Assembly (NCBI GenBank): GCA_025024175.1
Contig: QCXZ01000137.1
Location: 2,542,001-2,606,000 of the forward strand
DNA: 64,000 nt
Reading direction: 5' to 3'
From: Rhyzopertha dominica
Taxonomy: Eukaryota > Arthropoda > Insecta > Coleoptera > Bostrichidae
Positions 1 to 13,000 of this stretch are shown here, piece after piece (the first letter of the stretch is position 1; each line of letters opens with the position of its first letter). The notes beneath the pieces were generated by a model. The model had not been told where the DNA came from and searched no databases. It worked only from the letters and a program-made list of their open reading frames with translations. Both the position numbers and the translations under genes were made by a program.

Positions 1-1492
1 TATGTTTTTGACTTTACTATTGATATAAGTGAGTTTTTTAAGGGTATAAGATTTGTAATTAGCAGATGGTTTAAATCGCATTTCATGTAAATAGCCTCAA
101 AGGGGTTAAAGTTGGTACCATCTATACTTTTGTCTATTATGGCAAAGACATGTTATTTATTCCACAATAGAAGTTAATTTGTACTTTTTACCAATCCAAA
201 TGTTTTGTTAAAAATAAATATGTTTTGTTCAATGTATAATGTTAACTTTAACTATTCCTCAATGACAGTTTATTTTGTTCCAGAAAGTTGTCCAAAAATT
301 CTAAAGTTTGAGGTACTGGTATAATTCAATATCAAAAGATATAGTTTGATTGATCTTTTTTAATTTCAAAATTATTCCATTTATTTACTAAATCTAAAGA
401 ATTCTTGACTAAAACTAGTACAATCAAAAAATTCTTTTCCCACATCATACAACACTGTATGTTTGACTGTTTTTACTGTTTTAGGTAATTTAGTTATGTT
501 TATCTAGGTACTGAAGAAAACTGCACGGCGGTTGAAATCCAGCCTTTAGCTTTGCTTAAAAGAAAAGCAATGAGTTTTTCATTTTTAGTATTTAACAACT
601 TCCAAAAAACTCCATTATACATCAATTACAAATCTATTTTTGTTCTAAATGATAAAAAAACAAAACCTGTTTTAGGATACTATTTTGGTGCAAAATATCA
701 ACAGTTAATATTCCTAAAATTTTATTGACCAGTAAGTCCATTTGTTAATTCTATTTGTTATAACTCTTATGGAAGAACTACCTTATTGTTAACATTTTTA
801 CATGGACAAATCATATTTAAGAAAAAAATTCGTATAAGATATAAATGGTTTGCTTGTTAGCTATACAGATTTTCTTTCTAATCATTCTACCTGCTGACCA
901 TATTACTTTAAAAAGTAATATTATAGTATAAAAGAACAGTTTTCAAGAAAGTGACCCCAAAACATTATGTAGATGCTCATTTTAAGGTTTAAACACATTT
1001 AAATTTTATTGGAGCAGTAACTGAGTTACTGAAAATACTACACCTGAATACTTTAACTGTAATAATTAAATTACTTGAAATTATTTATGTGATCAGTGTT
1101 TCCCTAAAACATTTTGTGCCTGTGTCAAGCTTTTTCTCTATTCAATTGTAACATGCGCTTTTAAAACAGTAGAATATCAACTTAATATTATTAATTATAA
1201 ATTTTCGCTTTGATTCATGTTTTTTTTGGCCAGAATTGTATTGGATTGCAATATTCATTAATTTAGTAATCGTGTAATCAACATTTATGGGTGTTTTAAA
1301 TTAAAAGAATCTGTTTATGTACTGATACCAATAATTAGAAATATTATGCATTCTTTAAACGAAGCTTTAAAATTAAAGCAAAAATGAACTAAATAAAACG
1401 GGAGAGGGAAAAATTATATGTACCAGAGCCTAAAAGAAACTTGCTTTGCAAGTTTTGTTCATGTAACCTCTAGAATTGACACCTCTTTGCAG
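1..1492. other. Intron of the SSADH gene, no coding signal
   Basis: AT-rich sequence without a credible exon. The SSADH exon that follows starts at a splice acceptor at position 1493 and covers only the C-terminal part of the enzyme. The upstream exons must therefore lie left of the window, and this stretch is best read as intron. I see no transposon ORF or long inverted repeat in it. Confidence 0.6.
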
Positions 1493-2059
1493 GTGTTCGA
1501 CGAATTCCTAACAAAGTTCAAAAACCAAATATCCCAACTCAGGATAGGTGATGGTCTAACGGAAGACGTCCACCTAGGACCCTTAATAAACAAACCCCAG
1601 TTCAACAAAGTAAACGAGTTGGTAGAAGACGCCATTTCGAAGGGAGCTACAGCCGTAATCGGCGGTAAACCTGCCCCAGAACTGGGTCCACTCTTCTACC
1701 AACCGACGATCTTGGTAGACATCACCGACGAAATGAAAGTTTTCAAAGAGGAGGTGTTTGGCCCAGTCGCTGCCTTGGTGAAGTTCAAAACTGAGAAGGA
1801 AGTCATGTCCATGGCTAATGAGAGTGAGAGAGGGTTGGCGGGGTATTTCTATTCTGAAAATATTGGGCAAATCTTCCGGGTCAGTCAAGGGTTGGAGGTG
1901 GGGATGGTGGGAGTCAACGAGGGGTTGATTTCAACTGCTGAAACTCCGTTTGGGGGAGTGAAGGAGTCTGGCATAGGCAGGGAGGGGTCGCATCATGGTA
2001 TCGACGATTATACTTATATTAAGTATATTTGCTTTGGAAATTTGATTACCAGCCACTAA
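1493..2059 (+). CDS. Ssadh: Succinate-semialdehyde dehydrogenase, last exon (partial gene)
   Basis: This is the terminal coding exon of NAD(P)-dependent succinate-semialdehyde dehydrogenase (ALDH5A1), the mitochondrial enzyme that finishes GABA breakdown by oxidising succinic semialdehyde to succinate. A ttgcag acceptor ends at 1492, and the exon reads through to a TAA at 2057-2059. The residues match the family C-terminus: QLRIGDG, LGPLINK, a KGATAVIGGK block, EEVFGPVA, the ALDH signature LEVGMVGVNEGL (the family's cofactor and substrate-loop region), PFGGVKESGIGREG and the closing YIKYICFG. The catalytic Cys and Glu are encoded upstream, outside the window. An ATG at 1418 lies in the intron and is not the start. 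Identity is clear from the SSADH-specific block GMVGVNEGLIS. Poly(A) signals AATAAA follow at 2485-2490 and 2623-2628. Confidence 0.93.
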   Translation: MFDEFLTKFKNQISQLRIGDGLTEDVHLGPLINKPQFNKVNELVEDAISKGATAVIGGKPAPELGPLFYQPTILVDITDEMKVFKEEVFGPVAALVKFKTEKEVMSMANESERGLAGYFYSENIGQIFRVSQGLEVGMVGVNEGLISTAETPFGGVKESGIGREGSHHGIDDYTYIKYICFGNLITSH

Positions 2060-4060
2060 ATGTGGGAAAATTTTCTTTTAAAGGAAACTATATTTCTTAC
2101 ATCAGTTAATATACAGGATAAAAGTATTTTTTGCAGTGTAAAGATCTCTCTTATTATCTAATTATAGCAAAAAAAACAAAGCAAGTCTTTTTTAGACCCA
2201 CTGACCTTCAACCATATTTTTTCGCAAGGTCGCCCGAAAATTAAACAGATGTTCCTAAGTGTCAATCATTAAACCTGCTATTAAGTTTTAATCTAAACGT
2301 TACTTTGTTTAATTATGTCAGTAAGTGGTGATTTATGGGCATTCACAGCTCTACCCTGGTTTCTGTCGAGACTGCTCGTTTCTTGGATATTTTTAGTGCA
2401 GTTTTGTTTACAAGATGATTAATGGGCATCTAGCACATGTAGAATCACATTCCTTGGTAGTACATGTCTTCCAGTGAGTCTTCCAATAAAACTATGAAAA
2501 ATGTATAACGAAGTATTTAAATTTAAGAACATGTGTGTATGTTTTCATAATTAAGTTCAAAACTGTACAAGTGTGCCATATGTATAGTATATGTTGTTTA
2601 TTGTTTAAAATATTGTGTCTATAATAAATGTTATTAAATAGTTGGAGCAATTGTTTTATTTCCGCATAAAAATTAGCAAAAAGTGTGAAGTTATTTATTT
2701 TATTTTGTACAATTTCTAGATCTAATGTTCTAGATTTTAAAATTTGTTGTTATTAATATAGTAGTAGATTGTTTTATTACAAGTAATGAAGTACAAAACC
2801 ACTTTTAATGCTGCCTTTTCTCCAGCAGAAAAAAATGATATATAGAAAAACCAAAACTTTGATAAATTCTAAATTAGAGAATGCTGCCTTATATTAAGAT
2901 TTAGTTTCGTTTAACAAATTTGTTTTTCTGGTTTGCCAAAAAAAATAAAGAATTAAAAGTTGCTGTGCAAGACATTGTTTTAAACTTGGCCCTGTCAAAA
3001 TTTTGTAAGATCTGCTACATACTACATACCAGCACTTTTTTTGCAGCAGTATTTCGCCCATTTGGTGAAATAGAACAGTTCACTAAACTTCCTTTCTTGA
3101 AATGAAAGGGTGATGATTAGACTTCAGTTAAATATTTTTTGAAGATGTTTTTAGGAGTAAGTGGAGCATGCTGTTGTGACTAAATAGTACAGCTAAAACA
3201 TCAAATCAATGTTGTTTGTGAACATTAATCCTCATAGTAAAACAAGGAAATCCAGATGATTACAGTTATGGCAGAAAAATATGTAAATCTGTACAGAAAA
3301 TCTTGGTCCCAAAAATTTGGCCAGACTGAAAGTTATTTCCCAAACTGCTTGATGAGACTGTGCACCCTAAAAATATTTCCTACCAATGAATTACATAGGC
3401 AATGAATTTTGCTCTTCATTAAATATTTAAAGCTAGAACATGCAAATTAATGTACTGGGCATTGTTTACACTGAACATGCACAACATTCTTTGTGGAAAT
3501 CTGACACAGTTGCCAAGGGATACTTAAAAGAATTATTCAAACATAAAGAACAATGAACAAGTGCATGAACTCACATCAAACACTAATAGAAGGAAATTAT
3601 CACCAAAAAACTAAAAATTATAAAACCAAATCATTTAGTAGGTATTTGCATTTTTTATACTGAATTTTTTCTATTGACAGATATCTTTAATCCTAAGATT
3701 CAAAATGACAGTTGTCTTTGATATGGAAAATACACAGGTATAAGAAAAGCATTGTTTAAATAATAAAATAGTCAATTGCAAGCAATTTTACAGTTTTCAT
3801 GCTGTGAAAAGTGACATTTGTAGTCTTACCTCAAACTTAACTTCTTTTCCAATATAACAATATTATTTGGGGATATTTAATAGGGATATCAGGCAGTTCC
3901 CTTTATTGGTTCACTTTAAAAATGTACTTTATCTTGTATTGATTAAATTCATCTATTTGAAGCGCTTTTTGTATAATTTATTCGTATATTTCCTAAAATA
4001 TCCTGGTTATACGCTATTTTGCACTTCTATTGTCGTTTTTTCCTCGCCAGACTCCAGCAG
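2060..4060. other. SSADH 3' UTR and intergenic stretch before staccato
   Basis: The first 570 nt hold the SSADH 3' UTR with two AATAAA signals (2485, 2623). The rest is AT-rich and shows no clear gene. One possible small first exon for staccato is ATG at 3705 to a gtataa donor after 3737 (11 codons). It would join in phase to an acceptor at 4060, giving MTVVFDMENTQ followed by VDNGFFERFG. The donor is weak and this exon is only a suggestion. Confidence 0.4.
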
Positions 4061-7000
4061 GTGGATAATGGATTTTTCGAGCGTTTCGGTTCGCTGTTCA
4101 GAGAAAATGTGGAACTTACGGTCGCCAAAGAAGAGGAAGAGAAAAACAGGGTTGCCGCAGAGGCCGCCAAAACCGTTCCAAAAGACGACGATGATTCGGC
4201 CGAGTCGAAGATGGTTCAGGAGGGCGACGGATCTAGTTCATCGGAATCGGAAGAAGAAGAACTGGACACAGACTTCGTTGGCGTCGGTTTCAACGTAAGT
4301 GATTGTCTTTTGTATCGCTCTAATCGAATTTTGTCTAGATCTTTTAAGACCCGTTTCGACGGACCAGGAAGTCTCTTACTCCTAATTGCGCGTTACTCAT
4401 TAAAATAATTTGACACACTACCTATAATAGAATTTGGGTCAGTCTCATACGACGTGATAAATGATTCGGACGCGATTATAGCCATTAATTAATCTGATGC
4501 GCGTAATAATAGCTGCATCGGAAAATATTGGGGACCGGTGACAAAAATAACCGTCCATTGAGTTGTTTTTCGATTAAGTGGGTTTCGCCTTGTTTTATGT
4601 GCTTCCCCGCGTTGCACATCTGGAACAGTTTGAGCGCTTAAAGCAAAAATATTTCTTGCACTGACGTAAAACGTTTTTTCGCGTACACGTGCCCCGAAAT
4701 AAATGCCGATCACTGGGTTTATTTACGTTTAATCATTGCAAATCATACGCCGGCCGAACTGAAGCATATCTTATTAGAACACGGTCGCAATATAAGTGAA
4801 ATACAAATATGTAATGCTAACCGCTAACTGTGATATCTAAACATTAAATTAATTTGAAAATAGAGGTGTTCTTCTTTGCAGACTATTTTTTTAAATTTAT
4901 TAAGTGCACAGTTGAAAATATCCAACTCCGGTAGAATCTCACTGTTTATAATTCTAGCTAAACGGCCATANGGGCTAGTTTAAGCCAAAATTCGTTTTGT
5001 GGAAATTATCAATTAAAAGTTCTTGAAATCGAGTGGGGTATTGTGGTACTCTATGCTTTGCAAGATTAGCAGAAATTATTCAAGATCTTATAGCCAAAAA
5101 TAATTGTCATATTTTCACGTGCTTAATGATTGAAAACTCAGAAGATTGAGACGTTCTGTATATCAAGTTTTTATCGATGTTTAACTCGAAAAGTAGAAAG
5201 TTCATAAATTTTTCTATACTGATTTACACTATTAGCATAATATGGATTCCAGACAACAGCTCAATATTCCAGAACAGGTCATATAGTGCAATAAACTTCT
5301 TTTTGTCCTTCTTTATTTTAAATGTCACCCCTTGTATAGTCTCCCAATTCGTATAAGGTAAATCATATTCCTTTCATCAAGATACTGTTTTATCTGTCTA
5401 ATGTATTCGTTTCTCAGTTTTTTAACGTGGTGATTTCATAATGACCATTCTTTTGTCAAGCGCTTTAAAATTTAGACTGATATTACGTAATTACAGTCTA
5501 AATGTTTGATCACAACATTGAATATCGTATCCTGAATCATTTAATCTTTGTTTCAGTGTAGCTCTCGTAGGCACCCTATTTTCTTTATACATATTGTACA
5601 TGACATATTTTATTTCTGTACTTAAACTTAATTTCGTATTTTTTTCTATCTATTTTTTTCGCCCGCAACTATCTTCTTTATGATTTTTCTAATGGATGTA
5701 TATGGTCTAATACAATTACTGCATTAGCGGGACGTTTTGGCAGCAGTTTGTTCTCAAACCAATTTTTCAAAACTTCAGCCGTCATACTTTCATGGCAATC
5801 TACCTTTTTTAGATCCCGCATGTAGAATAATAATTATTCTTTTAGTACGCGACGCCGGCGCCGGTACAGTCAACACGAATTTGTTACTTTTATCGCAACA
5901 ACCTTTTTTCACAGTGTCATAGGTGTCGTACCAAGTTTGGTCGACATATACAGGATGTTTAACGAATGATAATGACCCTGACGGCCACTGAATGTGGTTA
6001 TTTTAAAAACAAATTGGGAATCCATGACGGCTATGCGCTATAGTTCCTGTCACTGTATGCAAGGTGGTATATTCTGGTGTTACAGCTCGTCTTAACTACT
6101 GACCCCAAAACGCGTGCCCGTTTCAGATGGCGCCAGGTTCGTTGTCTCCCAGGTCGACTTGATTTTGCTGTTGTGTCAGATTGTTGTCTCTGTCAAATTG
6201 ACAAATAGATTATCACAAAACATTCAAAGAACTATTAATTTGAGTTGTAATTTGTAAGTTATCAGGATGGTATTCAAGAAAATGTATGCACAGCGTTTTT
6301 TACCTATGACATTAGCAGTTTGTGTATTATTTGAAACTGGGTCAGTTTCAATAACACAGGTTTGTTTGAAGTGGTTAATTGCCATATACATACAATGTAC
6401 ACTACCTTCAAGAAGAAAGACACACAATAAGGCATTTGACGAGGTCTGCTTAACATGTAGTCTGTAGCTACACTCCACCAAGTTCCTATATATTGATCCT
6501 GAACGATAGAAAGCACATCTGAGTTGTCTATGCAAGATACTATGAACTATATTAAAAGCAGGTATATAAAACTACAAAGATATTGTGCAGTAATTAATGC
6601 TATTTTTTCAGCATTATTATCTGTTGGTTACAATAAAATGTTGATGAAGGCCAAGACTACAGGGAAATAAACGACAAAAAGGTTAAACTGAACGACTGAA
6701 GCTATTGTTATAATAAGTCCACTATAATAGTGGTGCCAGTTATAATGCAATGAGAAATTCACTTTACATAAGTATTTTCTGAGTTTATGTGTATATCTAC
6801 TCAGGATTCCTATAGAACTAGTAGTTGCTGAAGCAAAAATGAAATAGTATTTAAAATATAAAACGTAATTACAAGGAATATTAATAACAGCAATCATTAC
6901 TAAAGAAAAACACATGATAATCCATTAAATCCTGTTGATAATAAATCGGAAGACAATAGATACATTATTTTTTATAAATATTAAACAATGTTTCAGAAGT

Positions 7001-10000
7001 TTGATATTATATTTATCATGACAGCTTTTGTTATTACATGCTTATTATGTTAAATAAATGTCATACCATATACCTGAGGCTCTTTGTATTTAATATACTA
7101 TTTCATGTGCAATGAGGTGATTAGCCCTCCGCAAATTTATGTTTGCAAATAGTAATATTTGTGCTAACTTAAAAATACTTATTGTAAAATATCAATTTAT
7201 ATCAAACGTACTCATTCAAAATACCCACATTTAAGTAAAACGATTAATTCATATTCTTCAGTAGACAAGTCTATTTTATAAGTAAAACGGTGGCAAAACC
7301 AAAGTTTATGGACGAAAACCGTCAGCTTTGCTTGATTTTAAATTGCTGGTGTCTGGATGTGAACGTTCACAACTGTGCAATTTTAATTCTGTAGCGGTTG
7401 GAAGTAGAATACCTATATAGGTATAGTAAACGAACACCATGTCACATTTATAAAACTGCAGAACTGACCAATTGGTTAAAGCTTTCGCGGCCAGGTGAAG
7501 AACTATTGTCTGATTCGCGTCTGTAGGCCGTCGTCAGTTGGAGTTGCTTCCTAACGTTTTGCTAGCACGAGTGGCAAGCTTCTTCAGAGGTCCTTCCATC
7601 TCCGGTGCTGGACATAGACAGTTTACGATCAGCACCGGAGACGGAAAGACTTCTGAAGAAGCTTGCCACTCGTGCTAGTGAAATGTTAGGAAGCAACTCT
7701 AACCAACGACGGCTTTTACACCCTAACCAGGACAACAGTTCATATTTCACTGAGTAATATTATAAGAACCATCAGTATTTATCTAAAGTTAAATCCAGAG
7801 AATAGGATATACATACATGTTGATCATCGTTAGGCCAAATACCTAACCAATGGATCCGATCCGTTGAGCTGTTCTCGAGTTATAAGTGTGACAGACGGAC
7901 AATAGCACCTTTTGGAAAATGTGCTAAAAATAATGCATTTGATGAATTAATAAATAAGTTAAAAGAAGTTGATAGCAACATATTCAGAGATAGTGTGAAG
8001 AAAAAATTGATTCTTNACATGAAAAATTCCAAAAGAAATTAAAAAAAAGGAAATGCCCATTATGACGGTTTGTGCTTTCTTTCACATTTAACTTTTACTG
8101 CAAATGCAGACACCACTATTAGTAAATTACTACCACATTCGATTTTGTATATCTCTACAAGTAGAACAAGACTGCAGTCTTCAGTTTGCAATGTGTAGAC
8201 GCATCCCTTCTTCGTTCCTCTTTGCACAACTTTACCTGTTTAGCTAAAACCGTCCAACACGAACAACGTCTATGTCCACTTTTACGTCAGTTTTAAAACT
8301 ATATCTTAATCAATATGTTAACACTATTTATTTTTGCTGCGATCAGTACATAAGTTCTGCTACAAAGATTACAAAATATGGTTTTAAATTAATATATGAG
8401 TAATATCCTCTGGCTCTGTATGTAAACTGTCAGATCTTTCTAGGCATTTTAGTCTTTTCACCAGCACCTTGAGCTCTGAGACATTTGCTCAGAATATTCG
8501 ACATCGGACACTTCTACAGCAGACACCACGAAGAATTAGTGCACTGCACTACAACGATATCAATCCCATGGACTCTGCTGGTCAAATACTTTGCAACTAT
8601 ACTCTATTGTGGGTCTAAATTTAATAATGATTCTTTATGAGACTCAGCAAGTACTTTCTAACCATCAGTTACACCTTCGGAGTGGGACAACAGCAAGGCA
8701 GCACACTAAAAATAAACAAATCAACGAAATATTTCTCACCTTTTGTTCATGTGCATCACTTTGTATTGATGAATTGTACCTGTAAGCCTGTAACGCCTGT
8801 AACTGCAATCTGCAAGCCCATATCCCATTGTTTTAATCTGTCACCATTACCGCCCATACTGATGGTATGTACAACATACAACATGGTATACATTTGTCGT
8901 CTTAAAGGTTAAAATCTGCACATTAACATTTATGCAACACTTTTCGTATGCAAAAATTTTAATACTAATGACTCACAATTTGACTATTGCTTGCTGGTTC
9001 TGTCACGGTGCTCTGCTTTTGCTATTAATCAGCTTGGCCTGGGAGACAACGAACCTGGCGCCATCTGAAGTGTACTCAGATTTTGGAACAGACATTTGAA
9101 CTAAAATGGCCAAAGCTGAAACACCAGTAATCTACCACCTTGCTGTATGTATTAAAAGTCAAAATGTATTGAAGCGATGAAATACCAGATATGATTTTGA
9201 TTTATGGTGAATGCAGGAAAAATGCTTCCGCTGCTGCCTGTTTATACAGACGTTTTCCAAATAGAAGAGCTCCCGCCGACACAATTTTCAAGAGACTTGA
9301 ATTAACTTTAAGTGCAAACTGGCCACCACTGTAAAAGTCAAGAGAAAGAACAGCAAAAGGCCCTGACAATGAAATTAGAGTATTGGAAATGATTGACGAA
9401 AATCCTCAGATTAGTCAAAGGGTAGTCTCAAGAGCAACCGGTATTAGTCTGTCTTCAGTACACCGAATAATTAAAGGCAATCAATTTCATCCGTATCACT
9501 TGCAATTTGTTTAGGCCTTAAAGGAGACAGATTATCCTAAAAGACTGTTTTTTTGTAACTTTTTTCGGGAACACCAAAATTTGAATGTGAGATTTTATGA
9601 CATTTGCTTCTCAGATGAAGCAAGATTTTCTAATAATGATGGAGTTAACAAACATAACATGATTTATTTGCGCAAGAAAATCCACGTTGGATTCGAGGAC
9701 ATTTTCAAACTATCTACTCGACGAATGTCTGATGCGGAATATTGGGGAATCAAATTGTTGGGCCGTATTTTTTTCGCGTTAGTTTAAACGGCAATACTTA
9801 TCTAAACTTTTCAAGAAACATTTTACCGGTACTTCTCCAAAATGTAAATTTACAAGTAAGACATGATCTATGGTTCCGACAAGATGGGGCACCCGAGCAT
9901 TATCATAGAATAGTGCGAAATCATCTTGATTTGGTTTTGCCTAGCCGATAGATAGGAAGAGGTTCAATTAATCGTTGGCCACCGAGAAGCCCGGACCTTA

Positions 10001-13000
10001 CTCCTTTGGATTTTTTTCTGTGAGGAATGGTAAAAGAGCAAGTGTACCAAACACCAATTGAAAGTGTAGAACATTTGGAAAATAAAATACGTGATGCATG
10101 TGGATCCATCACTCCAGAAATGTTAATGCATGTTAAAAGATGGTTTTGGGTACGAATTCAAGCTTGTGAAAACAGCGGAGGGCGACATTTTGAGCATTAA
10201 TGTTATTGAAAAAACATTTTTCAAAAATAAAATTGTTGTTTTACAATACCGAATTTACTTAAAGCAAGTGATAAACAAGTATGACAAAATTTACGAATTT
10301 ATACAGCTCTACGTTTTATATTTTTTAAGACGATGAAGAATTATCAACGTTACCTCTGCAAACGTATTTTGGGTTGCATTTTTAATTATCATTCGTGAAA
10401 CATCCTGTATTATGATTGGTCTGTCTTCATCTCGAAATTTTTTAATTTGGTTTAAGTAATTTACTCGCCGTTCTGAAATTCGTGACCATCTGCACTTGGC
10501 GTTTATTAATTTTCTCATAATGAAATTCCATTCTAAACATCTGAGCGTCATTATTTTTATGAGGGACGGTCGAGCCATGATAAAGTGCTTAAACAATTAA
10601 AATCGTATTCGCAGAATATTTCTGGTCGCTGTGCCCACCGCGGTCTCCCGACGTAACGAAACTTGATTATTGTGTCGTCACGTTAAATAGTTTATAGGGA
10701 TACTCCAACCACTCGGAAAGACGTAATTGACGGAATACTGTATCTTTGTAGCTGTTTTCGTTTCGAAGATATTGAAAACAGCGCAACACACCGTGAACGT
10801 CAAAATTTTCAAAAAATGTCAAATAACCCGCGAACGGTGCGACTGAAGAGTAAACTAATATTAATAAAGGAACATTTATTGTTTACGACAAATCCGAAAG
10901 TGCCATAATATACAGGGTGTTCCATTTAAAATAACGAAGTTGGCGCCCACTTCCGTTATAAAAGGATGTCCAGCATCTTCGTTAATTTTAAGCATTTAAT
11001 TCTGCATAACTTTCTTTTAAACCAGTTTAACTTATGCGCTTATTTCAGACTAATTCTCGTTTATATAGTGAATCACCCTATATAAACTAAAAATTATTTG
11101 ACTAGGATTATTTTCGGAGCAAAATATTTTTCCGAAATGTCAAAGCAGCGCCAAATAAACGTCCGCTACAAATTTAGCGTTGGTGCAGTGACCCAACTGT
11201 GAAAATGGTCTTTTTGTGGTCCTCACGGGAGCCTGGCTTGTTTCTTTTATTGACAAATAGCCACTTAGCGCGCTCGACATTGTGATGTAATCGCTTTGGC
11301 AGCTAATCTCGCACGCTGCTATTCTAGTCAGGTATTTATCTAGTGTCATCCCTTTCCTGCATTTGTTTAAACGAATCGATAACCAAAGATCGGGTATTTC
11401 GAGATTACGTAAGTTCAAACGCTAAATTTGTTCACCAACAAATGCAAATTTGAGTTAGGTCATGAACAAAAGAGCTCCAAAACAAAAGAGTTATGCATTC
11501 GAGACCAAGGATGCGAATTCTATTTTTTTTTCGCCATCGTCGTTTTTCGCGCCACCAACTTACCTAACGCATATCAGACCTGAGTAAGAGAGTTTATTAC
11601 AGGAATAGAATTTGGCACTTTGGCAAAGCACACTCGATCAGTCGGACTCTTGCCCGCATCGGTAACTGTGGTTTTTTCTGGACGTTGTTGAGTAAATAAA
11701 CGAGAATTTTTTTTGTAATGTTGGATTTTGAGTGAACGTCGCGAAAATGATGAAGGCTAGCGTGTCAGAGTGCAATTTGAACGGGTTCAACGTGCGAGTC
11801 CCGAAACGGCCGAATAGGTACAAAACTTTGCCAAAAAATAATTTTAGAGGAGTCACCAAAGATGTGCTGAAAAGGCAGACTAGCATGTGTCTTGCTTCAA
11901 TGACAGTAAGTGTACTCCTACCAGTTTATACCTGATTACAAAAAAAAGATTCAATATTCCATTTTCATTTTCACACAAAAACGTCATTTCACTGGTAAAC
12001 ATTTTCTATACATTCGAGTTACCTTGAGCATAACTAATGGACATTTTGTTACTATTTATATTCGCCATTGGTTCTTTACAAACCAAAGAAACCCGCCCAT
12101 TTTTTGTGAAATAAAAATCAAACTAAATATACAGTGTGTTTGCAATGAATGGAATAAATTTAATAAAACCTTCTTAAATTTTATATTTTATGGAGTCACA
12201 TATAGAATACTACAGAGGGCGTTTTTTTTTTTCATGTTTAGCATTGAGATTTCGGAAAGTATAAATACAAAAATTGTAACATTCAATTATGTAAGTGTGC
12301 TGTACTTTTCAAGATACGTCATGAACTTACCTCGTTTTAAATACAAACCATTGGCTGTGGCTTAAAAAAATTGGCCCTTTATTAAGCTTCCCACTGGCGT
12401 CCAAGTTAATATGATTATTTAAAAAATATGTGAGTTATAGTCACTTTTGTGTTTTATTCTGATTTTAACGTAGTTAGCTATGGTCAAATGAATGCCAATT
12501 TGTCAATCCTTTATACTGTAACATTTAGTACTTTTTTTAAACGAATTCTTCAAACTTGGCCTAGCCCGTTTTTTGTCAAAAACTCTAGCGAGCTACGAAC
12601 TTTTTCAGAAATCCGAAAGGTGCATGAAATTAGGCTATAAAAACTGCATATCTTTCCCCATTTAACCTTTCTCTTATTTTTGCAAATTTCCGAAATTCTC
12701 ATTCTAAACATAAAAAAAACTGTGTAAATAGATTTGAACAGAAAAAATCAAAGAACTTTGTTAATATGAAGAAACATTTTCACCAGTGAAGATTCTTAAT
12801 TATAGGCATTCAAAGTAAGTGTCCATACTGATATTCTTGATATTCCTGGCGTTTCTTAAAGCAAATATTATTTCCTGTTGCACATTATGAAGCATTTCTC
12901 GCAAAATTCCTTGATTTCATACAAATTCTTCAAATAAGTTCCTAGGGTTAAGTCAGAAGATCTAAATGGGCCTCCAATAGCTTCCCTTTTGTCAATACAT

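Noticed and set aside
3867..4298. 143-codon + strand ORF over the first staccato exon
   Set aside because: It is the wrong frame of the exon; the frame reading VDNGFFERFGSLF ends at a consensus donor and matches the gene's phase.
10912..10935. acagggtgttcc, similar to a transposon terminus
   Set aside because: A single short match without a partner end or protein nearby.
11140..11418. 92-codon minus-strand ORF
   Set aside because: No family resemblance, no splice or promoter context, random-looking composition.
11910..12640. Several + strand ORFs of 63-151 codons in the staccato intron
   Set aside because: AT-rich codon content (Phe/Ile/Lys/Tyr), no conserved motifs; expected by chance in such DNA.
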